A stretch of 64,000 bases of DNA, taken from JAWVFM01 sp963823245 (GTDB lineage: Bacteria > Actinomycetota > Thermoleophilia > Solirubrobacterales > 70-9). The notes below the pieces were generated by a model. That model was not told where the DNA came from and did no database searches. It worked only from the letters and a program-made list of their open reading frames with translations. Shown here piece after piece: positions 45,475-53,349 of this stretch. The stretch spans positions 62,001 to 126,000 of the forward strand of contig CAWGKQ010000006.1 in the NCBI GenBank assembly GCA_963823245.1. The letters are read 5' to 3'. Within the stretch, counting starts at the first letter, position 1; every line of letters begins with the position of its first letter. The translations under genes were made by a program, and so were the position numbers.

Positions 45475-46164
45475 ATGACCGCCGAAGACACAGCCGAGCC
45501 GACGTTCGCGATCACCGAGCAGGCGATCGAGAAGGTCAGGGGGTTCCGCGCGCAGTCCGAGGACCCCGAGGCCCAGGCGCTGTGGGTGGAGGTGAGCGGC
45601 GCCTCGGACGGCGAGTACGTCTACAAGATCTCCCTCAACGCAGTGCATGTTGCCCGCCAGGACGACGTGGTGCAGCGCCACGGCGACCTGGCGATCGTGG
45701 TGCCGGAGTCGAGCGTCGAGAAGCTGCGAGGCGCCACCATCGACTGGTCGCAACGCTTCGAGCAGAGCGGCCTCACCGTCGTGAACCCGAACAAGCCGCC
45801 GGCTCCGGCGGAGCTGCCGATGATCAGCCCGCCGATGGCGCCGCCCGCGAGCCCGCCCATCGACGCTCATCCGGCCGCCGACCTCAGCGGCGACATCGCC
45901 CAGCGGGTCATCCAGGTGATCGACCGGCAGGTCAACCCGGCCATCGCCGCGCACGGGGGGCATGCGGAGCTGGTCGCGGTCGAGGAGGGCACCGCCTACC
46001 TGCGCCTGGGCGGCGGCTGCCAGGGCTGCGGGATGGCCACCGTCACCCTCGGCCAGGGGATCGAGGTCGCGATCACCGAGGCGGTTCCGGAGATCGCCCG
46101 CGTGGTCGACGTCACCGACCACGCCGTCGGCACCAACCCCTACTTCGAGCCCGCCAAGAAGTAG
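45475..46164 (+). CDS. NfuA-like iron-sulfur cluster carrier
   Basis: 229 residues with two domains. The first (FAITEQAIEKVRGFRAQSED, EVSGASDGEYVYKISL, VVPESSVEKLRGATIDW) is an A-type (HesB/IscA-like) scaffold fold lacking its Cys, as in NfuA. A Pro/Ala linker (PAPAELPMISPPMAPPASPP) leads to a NifU domain, VNPAIAAHGGHAELVAV then GGGCQGCGMATVTLGQGIEV, whose CxxC holds a 4Fe-4S cluster in a dimer. It would load the radical SAM partner. Divergent from the ATP-grasp gene. A housekeeping SUF/Nfu role is possible, but its place on the element suggests dedicated supply. Confidence 0.87.
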   Translation: MTAEDTAEPTFAITEQAIEKVRGFRAQSEDPEAQALWVEVSGASDGEYVYKISLNAVHVARQDDVVQRHGDLAIVVPESSVEKLRGATIDWSQRFEQSGLTVVNPNKPPAPAELPMISPPMAPPASPPIDAHPAADLSGDIAQRVIQVIDRQVNPAIAAHGGHAELVAVEEGTAYLRLGGGCQGCGMATVTLGQGIEVAITEAVPEIARVVDVTDHAVGTNPYFEPAKK

Positions 46165-46448
46165 GACGCCTGCGGCTTACCGCCGTGTCGTCCGGGCGAG
46201 CTCTGGGCGTCAGCGGCTGCGGGACTGGAGCACTCGGCGCCCTCGGCTTCACCCGTTTGCCCCGCCAACCGTCCAACCGAGAACGTGGCGGCGATGGCGC
46301 CAACGTTCTCCGCCCGGTCCCACGCGTAGGGAGCAGAGCGCCGGCCCGGTGCGCTTCACGAAGCGCCGCTGGTCCCGGGCGCGCCTCCCTTCGCGTGGAA
46401 GCGGAAGCGAGGCCGACGGCCGCACGCCTCTCTCGGGCGCCCGGAATT

Positions 46449-46473
46449 GCCTACGGAATCACGTTCCGTAGGC
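46449..46473. repeat. Perfect 10-bp inverted repeat
   Basis: GCCTACGGAA - TCACG - TTCCGTAGGC. Two-fold symmetry with a 5-nt centre suits a dimeric DNA-binding protein, for example an operator for the nearby helix-turn-helix protein, or a recombination accessory site. Confidence 0.5.
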
Positions 46474-46505
46474 GGTTGGCTCAACCAAGCGGCCCACGGC
46501 GCTCC

Positions 46506-46557
46506 GTTGCCGCCGACCTCTCCCCCTCGACGATCAAGGGGTAGAGGTCGGCAGCAA
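46506..46557. repeat. Long hairpin, possible terminator
   Basis: Arms of 22 nt with two mismatches (GTTGC-C-GCCGACCTCT... against ...AGAGGTCGGC-A-GCAAC) around a 9-nt loop. No T-run follows on either strand, so it could be a factor-dependent terminator or an element-specific signal. Confidence 0.45.
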
Positions 46558-46836
46558 CTCCGCTTGACGAGGTGGTGAGCTGAAGAACGGGGTCGGATTT
46601 GACGAGGGGCGGTAAGGCGAGCGAAGGGCGGAAATAGGGGAGAACAGGGCTGGGTCGGGACAGCGGGCTGGGGTCTGAGGCGGCGGGATGGACGAGTGGC
46701 AGACGATGGACGGCTGACAGCGGCGGGCGAGGTGAAGGGCGGCGGGCCGGGTTCGATCGATTGGCGAGAAGCCGAGAAGGATGGATCCGAGGAAGCCGGT
46801 CGGTGGGACACGGCGGCGGTCGGGCCGTCCTAATGG

Positions 46837-47241
46837 GTGACGATGTCTCTGCGCCCCCAACCCGACCTGATGCCGTCCGTCGGCGAGCCTGCCCTCTCGC
46901 CGGTCGAGCTGAATCTCGCGGAGCGCATCGCGGCGGAGGTCGCGCGGCGGCTCGAGAGCGAACCGGGGACGGAACGGTTGAAGCTCATCGATGCCGGCGA
47001 GGTCGCCGGCATCCTCGGCTGCGACCGGAGCTGGGTCTACGAGCACCAGGCCGAGCTCGGAGCCATACGCCTCGGAAACGGATCGCGGCCGCGTCTTCGC
47101 TTCGACCGCGAGCGGATCGCCGAAATCGCGAGCGCGCCTCGGCGCACCGAGGGGCGGCCTGAGCCGAAGCGGGCCGTGCCGAGGCGCCGGCGGGCCCAAC
47201 GGTCGCCCGTTCCGCTGCTCGAGATCAAGCGTCGGCGTTGA
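46837..47241 (+). CDS. Helix-turn-helix DNA-binding protein (excisionase-like)
   Basis: About 134 residues (GTG 46837, or ATG 46843). The core LIDAGEVAGILGCDRSWVYE followed by HQAELGAIRLGNGSRPRLRF matches the MerR-like winged helix of excisionases and small element regulators: helix-turn-helix then a basic wing. The C-terminus is very basic (RPEPKRAVPRRRRAQRS). It lies immediately upstream of the zinc-type gene and the integrase, the usual place of xis. It probably directs excision or represses int. Confidence 0.77.
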   Translation: MTMSLRPQPDLMPSVGEPALSPVELNLAERIAAEVARRLESEPGTERLKLIDAGEVAGILGCDRSWVYEHQAELGAIRLGNGSRPRLRFDRERIAEIASAPRRTEGRPEPKRAVPRRRRAQRSPVPLLEIKRRR

Positions 47242-47432
47242 GGAGCTGCGCCCTCTGCGGTGCGAGCCTTCGCGGCCTTCGCGCTGACGCCCTCTACTGC
47301 AGTTCCGTCTGTCGCGCTGAGGCCTCACGGCAGCGCCGTCTCCGGCAAGGCGAGGTCGTCGAGGGCTATAGGGACCTTCCGAGCTACAACGGGCGTCAGA
47401 GCCGCACAAAGCTCGGGAAGGGGGAGAAGTAA
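47238..47432 (+). CDS. Small zinc-ribbon-type protein
   Basis: 64 residues from TTG 47238, overlapping the previous stop (TTGA). CALCGASLRGLRADALYCSS then VCRAEASRQRRLR gives a four-Cys C-x2-C...C-x3-C arrangement like small DNA-binding proteins often found beside actinobacterial integrases. It ends about 40 nt before the integrase start. Confidence 0.68.
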   Translation: MRSCALCGASLRGLRADALYCSSVCRAEASRQRRLRQGEVVEGYRDLPSYNGRQSRTKLGKGEK

Positions 47433-47472
47433 GGTCCCCTTCTCCCTCATTGACCAAAGGGAGAAGCTTTCG

Positions 47473-48726
47473 ATGGGTCCCGATGCAACCGGTCAGGTCC
47501 TCGCTCCGAACCGCGAGCGGCGGAGCTGGGGCATTCGCTTCCGCGCTTACGGGCGCCGGCACTACTTAGCCCTCGGTCGGCCTGAGGAGGGCTGGGATCG
47601 AGTCCGGGCTGAGCGCGAGCTCCGTCACGTCCTCGCCGACGTCGAGCGTGGCATCTGGCGTCCGCCCGAGCCGGCGCCCGCTCCGAAGGCCGAGACTGCG
47701 CCGGGCTTTCACGAGTTCGGCTCCGAGTGGCTCGAGGCGCGCGCTCCGGAGCTCCGGCCGCGGACTGTCAACGATTACCGATGGGCGCTCAGCCACCACC
47801 TGCTCCCGCACTTCAAGGATCACCGCCTGTCGGAGATCACCGTCCGCGAGGTCGATCGCTACAAGGCGGCAGAGGTCGCGAACGGGACGCTCGGCGCGGC
47901 GCAGATCAACAAGACGCTCAAGATCCTGGCGATGATCATCGATGCAGCGATCGAGTACGAGATGATCGACGGCGCGAACGCGGCGCGAGGACGCCGGCGC
48001 CGGGTCAAAGTTCAGAGGGTCCAACGCTCCTGGGTCGAGCCCGAGCAACTACTCGCGCTCCTCGATGCGGCCGATCGATACCACCGGCCGGTCATTGCGA
48101 CGCTCGCTGGCGGCGGGCTCCGAGTCGGCGAGGCGCTCGCCTTGGACTGGCGCGACGTGAATCTCGCGACGGGGGTACTCCGCGTCGGCCAGGCGAAGAC
48201 CGACGCCGGGACAGGGCGCGAGGTCGATCTGCCCGGTGGCCTCATCGAGGCGCTGTCGGAGTGGAAGGCCCGAACTCCACGGTCGAGACCTAGCCACCCG
48301 GTCTTCGTGTCTCGGTCCGGGCGACGGCAGACGGTGACGAACGTCGACCACCGGCTGAAGACGGCGATCCGGCACGCGAACGAACAACTCACGCGCGACG
48401 GCATCGAGGCGATCAGCGAGCGGGTGACGCCGCACTCCCTGCGCCGGACCTATGCGAGCCTTCGCGCGGCCCTCCGGGACGATCCCGTGTACATCGCCGA
48501 GCAGCTTGGCCACACCGATCCGGCGTTCACGTTTCGCGTCTACCAGAAGGCCGCGAAGCGCCGCGAGCGGCTCTCGGGTCGCTACCTCGAGGCCTTCGAC
48601 GAGGCACTTGATTGGGCAAAACTGGGCAAAATCGGCTCGGATGGGGTTCTCGGTCACGCGGAGGGACTTCGTGACGATGGCCGAGATACCCCTTGTCTAA
48701 GCCATAACTGGCATCCGGGCCGGTAG
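47473..48726 (+). CDS. int: Tyrosine recombinase (integrase) of the element
   Basis: 417 residues from ATG 47473 (GGGAGAAG just upstream). N-terminal arm-binding part SWGIRFRAYGRRHYLALGR, core-binding part FGSEWLEARAPELRPRTVND and catalytic domain: LAGGGLRVGEALALDWRDV (Arg), TPHSLRRTYASLRAAL (H-x-x-R), EQLGHTDPAFTFRVYQKA (His, Tyr nucleophile). The ending SHNWHPGR and stop TAG lie within the tRNA-Met gene (tRNA bases 8-10), the classic sign of an element that rebuilds its target tRNA. It is intact and should be active. Confidence 0.95.
   Translation: MGPDATGQVLAPNRERRSWGIRFRAYGRRHYLALGRPEEGWDRVRAERELRHVLADVERGIWRPPEPAPAPKAETAPGFHEFGSEWLEARAPELRPRTVNDYRWALSHHLLPHFKDHRLSEITVREVDRYKAAEVANGTLGAAQINKTLKILAMIIDAAIEYEMIDGANAARGRRRRVKVQRVQRSWVEPEQLLALLDAADRYHRPVIATLAGGGLRVGEALALDWRDVNLATGVLRVGQAKTDAGTGREVDLPGGLIEALSEWKARTPRSRPSHPVFVSRSGRRQTVTNVDHRLKTAIRHANEQLTRDGIEAISERVTPHSLRRTYASLRAALRDDPVYIAEQLGHTDPAFTFRVYQKAAKRRERLSGRYLEAFDEALDWAKLGKIGSDGVLGHAEGLRDDGRDTPCLSHNWHPGR
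48613..48631 (+). repeat. Tandem TGGGCAAAA, candidate integrase arm sites (right)
   Basis: TGGGCAAAA at 48613-48621 and again at 48623-48631, inside the integrase 3' end and about 85-105 nt from attR. The same core is in the inverted pair near attL. Confidence 0.45.
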
Positions 48727-48790
48727 CTCAGGTGGTTAGAGCAGCGGACTCATAATCCGTCGGGCGCAGGTTCGAATCCTGCCCGGCCCA
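48717..48790 (+). tRNA. tRNA-Met (CAT), intact
   Basis: Acceptor GGGCCGG pairs CCGGCCC, D-arm GCTC/GAGC, anticodon stem GCGGA/TCCGT around CTCATAA (CAT), variable loop CGGGC, T-arm GCAGG-TTCGAAT-CCTGC, discriminator A, no CCA. The stem sequence fits the elongator tRNA-Met rather than the lysidine tRNA-Ile, though that is not certain. Its 5' part comes from the left-hand element; its native promoter was left at 41623-41628. Confidence 0.92.
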
Positions 48791-48800
48791 TCAACGGAAG

Positions 48801-48830
48801 CCCAGCGGCCAAGCCGATTCGGCCGCTGGG
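48801..48830. terminator. Hairpin after tRNA-Met
   Basis: Perfect 10-bp stem CCCAGCGGCC / GGCCGCTGGG with a 10-nt loop, starting 10 nt after the tRNA. Probable transcript end; no T-run. From here to 49250 I see no gene with support. Confidence 0.5.
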
Positions 48831-49250
48831 GCGACCGTATCGGGCTGCAACTTGGCCCCAGACGTGGCCCCACGGATCGCCGTCTAAGGTGCGAACCGGC
48901 GCGGTCCCTGCGGGTTGCCTTGCAACTTCCCCTTGGGCGGCGCCGTTCTCGGAGGGCGCCTAGTCGGCCGGCGCCCGGTGACAACCTCGCAGGGGAGCAA
49001 CGCCTCGGGGCTGGTGGATTGGCAGCAAGGCAAAGAGCCGCCGTCGGCAACGGTCATGGGCTAGCTGCTCGCAGCGGAAGGGAATGGGACGGCCAGCGGA
49101 ACGGGTGATGCCGTGGGCGAAGGCGCTAGGTCCCGGAGCTGTGGGGAGCCGTCGAGGAGCGAGAGCTACTGCGAGCTACATCTATCGGCCGTTCCGCCGG
49201 GCTGGGTCTAGGGCACGCCGACCTCCTGCGAATGAGAGGAGACCCCGACG

Positions 49251-49487
49251 ATGAGTGACGCCGACCGCCTTGAGCTGCTCAACCGGCTCGCCGATCGCGT
49301 TCCCGAGCTTGACCTCGACGAGCACGAGATCGACTGGACCACACACGACGATGGCGCCGAGGCGCTACTCGTCGACGGTGCTGGGTTCGATGGCGGCGAC
49401 GGTGCCTTCCTCGTCAACTACGGCGACGACGTGCACGTGATCGGGAGCCTGGCCCCGCTGATCCCCGGCGCATCGGCTGCATCGTGA
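49251..49487 (+). CDS. Hypothetical small acidic protein
   Basis: 78 residues: MSDADRLELLNRLADRVPEL, then DLDEHEIDWTTHDDGAEALL and a Gly/Asp-rich end. Strongly acidic, soluble. GAGAGGAGA stands 8-16 nt before ATG 49251. A tiny frame, VIKPDGTRVLARVEPDPLAH to a TGA at 49553-49555, starts with GTG 49484 overlapping this stop and might be a coupled 23-residue peptide. No family recognised. Confidence 0.48.
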   Translation: MSDADRLELLNRLADRVPELDLDEHEIDWTTHDDGAEALLVDGAGFDGGDGAFLVNYGDDVHVIGSLAPLIPGASAAS

Positions 49488-49568
49488 TCAAGCCCGACGG
49501 GACCCGCGTCCTCGCTCGCGTTGAGCCGGACCCGCTGGCGCACGACCCGGACTGATGCATACCGAGCT

Positions 49569-49868
49569 TCAGCGCTGCTTGTGAAGGGCTACCTCGTAGA
49601 GCGCCACGTCAGTCCGTCGACCACCCTCGCCAGGGGGCGTCATCTGATTTAGCGCCTCGTGACCGCGTTGCATGTCCTCCTCCGATTCGTACAGCGTGAT
49701 CCCGAGGCCCCGGCCATGCTCGCGGTCGATAAGCATGTACAGCTCCTTCGCCGTTTCAAGCCCTTCAGGCGGGTTGGCCCAGTTGGACTCCACCTGCTGG
49801 CGGGCGGCCGCAATCGCTTCGTCAGCGCGAGCGGGATCAGCCTCGAAGGTCGCTATCCGAGCGTGCAT
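49569..49868 (-). CDS. ABM-type (antibiotic biosynthesis monooxygenase-like) dimeric barrel protein
   Basis: 99 residues: MHARIATFEADPARADEAIA, then LYMLIDREHGRGLGITLYES, and EEDMQRGHEALNQMTPPGEG. One ferredoxin-like beta-alpha-beta unit with the phi-pattern of the ABM superfamily; two subunits would form the barrel. Relatives include heme-degrading and quinone-modifying enzymes, but many have no enzymatic role. Confidence 0.68.
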   Translation of the reverse strand: MHARIATFEADPARADEAIAAARQQVESNWANPPEGLETAKELYMLIDREHGRGLGITLYESEEDMQRGHEALNQMTPPGEGGRRTDVALYEVALHKQR

Positions 49869-50009
49869 GGCGCACTCCTCTCCGTCGCTTACGTCTCCGG
49901 GCTGACCTTATCGCGAGTCTCTAGACCGAGCGCCTCCGCTCACTCTCCGACTGCGCCGCGCAAAGAAACGCCGTCAGCACCGAGTCCCAGGCGAGATACT
50001 GCACGGGCG

Positions 50010-50571
50010 ATGTCGCAGGAGAACGTGGAGGTGGTCCGTCACCCCCTGAGCATTGGCCGCCGATTCCAGTCGTCGCCTTGAGGAGCGCCTCGCGCTGCGC
50101 GTTCCGTACATCCAAGCTTTGGTGGCGCGAGCTTGGTCGAACCGGCCTCCGCAATCGCGACTGCGACAGGCGATCTTGCCGCGACTTGTGCGCTCGGGAT
50201 TTGAGGCTGTCAATCGCAAAGACCTCGAGGTGGCGTTCGCGGACTACGACCGTGACGTCGAGTTCTTCCCGCCGGCTGGCTTGGCGGGACTCGGCAATGA
50301 AGCCTCCTATCGCGGTCTCAAAGCGCGCCTCCGTTACGAACGGGAGTGGCGTGCCGAATGGGGGGACTACCGCTACGAGCCCGACGAGCTGAGGGACCTG
50401 GGAGATCGCATCCTGGTGATCGGTCGCATTAGGAGCAGCGGATTGAGCAGCGGCGCTGCAATCGACAGTGACTTCGCCAACCTCTTCACCATCTCGGCCG
50501 GGCGGGTGATCCGCGAGCAGGCCTACTTCGATCGCGCCGAGGGCTTCCAAGCCGCCGGGCTTTGGGAGTAG
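50010..50571 (+). CDS. NTF2/SnoaL-like protein of the MSQENVE family, one frameshift
   Basis: Head MSQENVEVVR at ATG 50010, then one extra base between 50050 and 50076 before RVPYIQALVARAWSNRPPQS and the body LVRSGFEAVNRKDLEVAFAD, DVEFFPPAGLAGLGNEASYR, YRYEPDELRDLGDRILVIGR, ending AEGFQAAGLWE. NTF2 fold: curved sheet with a pocket. It is the only full-length copy of the array on the plus strand. It shares the GATACTGC block upstream of the ATG with the minus-strand copies, so transcription starts at the start codon. Function unknown. Confidence 0.72.
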
Positions 50572-50738
50572 GCGCCCTCAGATGCCGGGGAACGTCGCCG
50601 CGTGGTGGCAATCGCGGCAGCCTGCTGCGGTCTACCGCGCTCCGCTGCCACCGGCGTTGCGATCGACTCGCCTAGGCCCTTCGGCCTGCTGCCTGCCGCT
50701 TCGGTCTGCTGTTGCCGTTTCCAACGACAGCCCAACGC

Positions 50739-51143
50739 CTACTCCGAGAGCCCGGCGGCTTCGAGGGCGTCCGCTTTATCCATGTACTCGCGGCCCCGAG
50801 CGACCTTCCCGTTTCGGATTGTGTAGACGGTCGCATAGGTCACCTCCGTCTCGGCGCCGCTCAGCTTGGCGCGTCCGCTGGCCTTCAGGACCGCGACCAC
50901 CGTGTCGTCTCCGCCATCGATGACCTCAACGGGCTCGACCCTGAAGTCCTCGAACGTGTCGAGCCAATCCTCCGCGTAGGCACGCAGGGCGTCCTTCCCG
51001 TGAATGGGGCCGTGGTCATCGGGCGCCCCTTCGGCTGCGCGGTGGTCGAGGTCCTCCGTCCAGTACTTGGACCAGGCGTCGACATCGCCCCGGTTGAAAG
51101 CTTCAGCCATATCGAGAACGATCTGGACGTTCTCCTGCGACAT
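50739..51143 (-). CDS. NTF2/SnoaL-like protein, array copy
   Basis: 134 residues, complete: MSQENVQIVLDMAEAFNRGD, VDAWSKYWTEDLDHRAAEGA, FRVEPVEVIDGGDDTVVAVL, GAETEVTYATVYTIRNGKVA and the family ending DALEAAGLSE. It follows the next upstream copy with only GCG between the previous TAG and this ATG (operon order 51545 to 50739). The pocket residues (Trp, Asp, His) do not identify a known enzyme such as a ketosteroid isomerase. Confidence 0.82.
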   Translation of the reverse strand: MSQENVQIVLDMAEAFNRGDVDAWSKYWTEDLDHRAAEGAPDDHGPIHGKDALRAYAEDWLDTFEDFRVEPVEVIDGGDDTVVAVLKASGRAKLSGAETEVTYATVYTIRNGKVARGREYMDKADALEAAGLSE

Positions 51144-51146
51144 CGC

Positions 51147-51545
51147 CTACTCCGAAAGTCCGGCGGCTTCGAGGGCCTGCCCGCGCTCCGAGAAGGTCTG
51201 AAAGCGCGTGATGACGCCATCTTTGAAGCTGGCGAGCCAGCCACCGTGAGCGTCGATTTCGACCCCGCTACCGCGACCTCGCCCTCGGATTCGCCCAAGC
51301 GCCAGAACCCAGTCCGCACCATCGCGCACTTCCTCGACCTCCCAATGCAGGCCCTCCCAGCTTTGTTCTACGGCGGCGCAATAGAAGACGGCTGCGTTCC
51401 GGCCGCGGTAAGTCGTCCCCTCGACCGCCGCTCGGATAGGCACGATCTCGGCGTCCTCAGCGAGGAAGGCTCCGAACTCACTGCCCTCGCGTCGGTTGAA
51501 CGCTTCGATCACGGCCCCCATCTTCTCCACGTTCTCCTCCGACAT
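51147..51545 (-). CDS. NTF2/SnoaL-like protein, array copy
   Basis: 132 residues: MSEENVEKMGAVIEAFNRRE, FLAEDAEIVPIRAAVEGTTY, LGRIRGRGRGSGVEIDAHGG, then RFQTFSERGQALEAAGLSE. The start at 51545 is chosen at the family head and by GATACTGCGCGGGCG immediately upstream (plus strand 51546-51560 reversed). It leads the two-gene operon with the copy at 50739-51143. Confidence 0.82.
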   Translation of the reverse strand: MSEENVEKMGAVIEAFNRREGSEFGAFLAEDAEIVPIRAAVEGTTYRGRNAAVFYCAAVEQSWEGLHWEVEEVRDGADWVLALGRIRGRGRGSGVEIDAHGGWLASFKDGVITRFQTFSERGQALEAAGLSE

Positions 51546-51593
51546 CGCCCGCGCAGTATCTCGCGCCCGGAGCGAGGCCAGGCGCCCGAGGCG

Positions 51594-51633
51594 GATACTT
51601 CGGGAGATGTCACAGAAGGCCATCGAAGAATGA
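51594..51633 (+). pseudogene. Vestigial promoter and head of an NTF2-family gene
   Basis: GATACT (51594-51599) and ATG 51607 give the eight-residue peptide MSQKAIEE then TGA: a decayed copy of the family's promoter-plus-MSQENVE block, divergent from the intact copy starting at 51545. Confidence 0.5.
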
Positions 51634-51902
51634 GGCGCCCGCCCGGTCTGGTCGGGACCTTGGCCCTCCTCAGTCACGGCGGCAAGCTGCACATCGCCGA
51701 TCCCAAGCGTCTTGACTGGCACCATGGGAGAGTCGGGACCTACTGCGGCCGTGAGTGGCCACTTCCCGAGCACGCGCACACCTGGGCCGAGGTGGTGGAC
51801 GAGGCCGAGGTCTGCAAGATCTGCCTGCGGTCATCTCAGGCGGCGGAGTTCCTAGCGCGCGAGAAGCACAAGCACTTTTGGCAGCGCCTTCGGAGCCACT
51901 GA
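51630..51902 (+). CDS. Hypothetical small Cys/His-containing protein
   Basis: 90 residues from ATG 51630: LLSHGGKLHIADPKRLDWHH, GRVGTYCGREWPLPEHAHTW and EVCKICLRSSQAAEFLARE. A C-x2-C pair plus nearby His and Cys could bind zinc. No known family. Support is codon use and the organised Cys/His pattern; the start is uncertain. Confidence 0.42.
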   Translation: MRRPPGLVGTLALLSHGGKLHIADPKRLDWHHGRVGTYCGREWPLPEHAHTWAEVVDEAEVCKICLRSSQAAEFLAREKHKHFWQRLRSH

Positions 51903-52113
51903 CCAGCCCCACTCCGGCCAGAACTTCACGGCTGGTCGAAATGGACCGCGCCGCGGTGCGCGTGCGTGCACCCAGCCGAGATCGGGCTCGGCGGAAACGG
52001 CGTCAGAGCGAGGTCGAGGCCCAAGGCGTGACACCGGGTATACCGCCCTTCGAGATGTACCGGCCCCCCTGGCTAAGCGTGAGCCGGAAACGGCCCCCAA
52101 GAAGTCGCGCCGC

Positions 52114-52359
52114 CTACTCCCGCAGCCCGGCGGTAGCGAAGCCGTCAGCGGGTCGCGCTAGGTACTCAGCGGCTCGCGTGGCTTCGGCGTTGCTCCTAAT
52201 CCGCCACCCGCCAGGAAGCTTCCAGCTCCTCCGAACGGACCGGCTGGCGCTGCCGCCGCGGTGGCCCAAAGCCCCGTGCCTACCGGGGTATTGCTCAGCG
52301 CTGCGCATGAGCTGGGCGTTGCGTGCCCTCACTGCCTCGTAGTTCAAGTTTCCGGTCAT
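52114..52359 (-). CDS. Small chimeric protein with an NTF2-family tail
   Basis: 81 residues. The start MTGNLNYEAVRARNAQLMRS resembles the N-terminus of small actinobacterial proteins; the end EYLARPADGFATAGLRE is a diverged NTF2-family tail. ATG 52359 overlaps the stop of the truncated head at 52356-52517 (ATGA) and GAGGCGAG precedes it, so it can be translated. It looks like a join of two unrelated pieces. Confidence 0.4.
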   Translation of the reverse strand: MTGNLNYEAVRARNAQLMRSAEQYPGRHGALGHRGGSASRSVRRSWKLPGGWRIRSNAEATRAAEYLARPADGFATAGLRE

Positions 52360-52517
52360 CTGCTCGCCTCTTGCGGGGGGGATCGTGATGACCGTGGTAC
52401 CGCTTGGCGCGGGAGTCCGTTCAAATGACCGACGGTGACGTTGGTCACACGATTGGGCTTCACGCTGACAAGCAGCCGGAAACGCTCGCGGACGACCTCC
52501 ACGTTCTCCTGCGACAT
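52356..52517 (-). pseudogene. Truncated NTF2-family head
   Basis: 53 residues beginning MSQENVEVVRERFRLLVSVK, then sequence unrelated to the family, to a TGA at 52356-52358. The GCG spacer after the TAG of the intact copy at 52521-52949 is preserved, so the third gene of the tandem has lost its body. Confidence 0.6.
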
Positions 52518-52520
52518 CGC

Positions 52521-52949
52521 CTACTCCGATAGCCCGGCGGCTTCGAGGGCCTCCTCGCGGTTGAAGAAGCCCCGACCCCGGACGACCTTGCCATCGCGGA
52601 AGCTCCACAACTGAAAGACGGTCATTTCGACCTCCGCGCCGCTCTGGCTGCCTCTACCGTGGAAGTTCACGACCGCGAGCGCGGCGGCGCCCGCATCGAT
52701 CAATTCCTGCGGCGTCGTCCGCGCGTCGTCGAAGTCCTTCCAAAAGCTCTCGAGGAAGTGTCTGAAGCCCTCGACGCCTCGGAAATCTCCGGCGAGCCCC
52801 GGGACGCTCCCGCTGGCGACGTACTCGAACTCCGGGGCCACCATTTCTTCGAGCCAGCGCAAGTCGAGATGCGAAAAGCCGCGACGCGCCGCTGCGTCGT
52901 TGAAGAGCTCGTATGCGCGCCGCACGACCTCCACGTTCTCCTGCGACAT
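52521..52949 (-). CDS. NTF2/SnoaL-like protein, array copy
   Basis: 142 residues, complete: MSQENVEVVRRAYELFNDAA, LEEMVAPEFEYVASGSVPGL, then ELIDAGAAALAVVNFHGRGS, VFQLWSFRDGKVVRGRGFFN and REEALEAAGLSE. The Trp and hydrophobic pocket are typical of the fold. It is the second gene in the minus-strand operon that starts at 53349; the upstream copy ends 3 nt away. Confidence 0.85.
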   Translation of the reverse strand: MSQENVEVVRRAYELFNDAAARRGFSHLDLRWLEEMVAPEFEYVASGSVPGLAGDFRGVEGFRHFLESFWKDFDDARTTPQELIDAGAAALAVVNFHGRGSQSGAEVEMTVFQLWSFRDGKVVRGRGFFNREEALEAAGLSE

Positions 52950-52952
52950 CGC

Positions 52953-53349
52953 CTACTCCCGCAGCCCGGCGGCTTCGAGGGCTTTGCGCCTGTCGCCGAA
53001 CGCCCGCCACTCGACGACCTTGCCATCGCGCACCGTCAACAGATGCGCTTGCTGGGCATCGGTTGGAGCACCGCTACCTCTCCCTTTGGCATGGAAGGTG
53101 GCGAAAACGAGGATTCGCTCCCCCAGATCGAAGAATCTCTCGGGCGCGACCGATATCTCCTCGAAGGAATCAAGGAGCGTCCTCTTAGCCCGAATCAGCG
53201 AGCCGTAGCCCTTCCCTGCGAGTTCACCCGGAAGCTCCGGGCGATTCCGAGAGCACGAGGTCGGGATCAAAGATGTCCTCGCGAATATCGCCCTTGCCGT
53301 TGAAGGCAGCTATCGCGCGCTGCGCGATCTCCACGTTCTCCTGCGACAT
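52953..53349 (-). CDS. NTF2/SnoaL-like protein, array copy, one frameshift
   Basis: Head MSQENVEIAQRAIAAFNGKG from ATG 53349, DIREDIFDPDLVLSES, then one extra base near 53235-53245, and PELPGELAGKGYGSLIRAKR, FEEISVAPERFFDLGERILV, ending DRRKALEAAGLRE. Corrected length about 131. GATACTGCGCGGACG lies just upstream, so this is the first gene of the operon 53349 to 52114. Confidence 0.75.

Larger units (their letters stand above)
46165..46836. other. Intergenic stretch with two inverted repeats
   Basis: About 670 bp with no credible gene; both strands give only low-complexity frames. It holds a perfect 10-bp inverted repeat (46449-46473) and a 22-bp imperfect hairpin (46506-46557), described separately. 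It separates the cargo from the integrase module and may carry control or transfer signals. Confidence 0.5.
41638..48757 (+). mobile_element. Integrative element in tRNA-Met(CAT), about 7.1 kb
   Basis: Limits are the 41-bp direct repeats 41638-41678 and 48717-48757. The right end carries a tyrosine recombinase (47473-48726) whose stop codon is inside the regenerated tRNA, preceded by a helix-turn-helix protein (46837-47241) and a small zinc-type protein. Cargo: DsrE-like, radical SAM, ATP-grasp and NfuA-like genes (42345-46164), plus a relic domain. No replication, transfer or capsid gene is seen, so it is an integrase-only island whose horizontal movement needs help. Codon use is like the neighbours, so the donor is probably a relative. 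Confidence 0.88.

Noticed and set aside
41702..46489. TGGCTCAACCAAG found at 41702 and 46477 as element-specific repeat
   Set aside because: A 13-base match is expected by chance in a window of this size and the flanks do not agree.
48717..48790. tRNA-Ile2 (CAT read as AUA)
   Set aside because: The anticodon arm GCGGA-CTCATAA-TCCGT is that of actinobacterial elongator tRNA-Met. Lysidine identity cannot be excluded fully, so this stays a preference.
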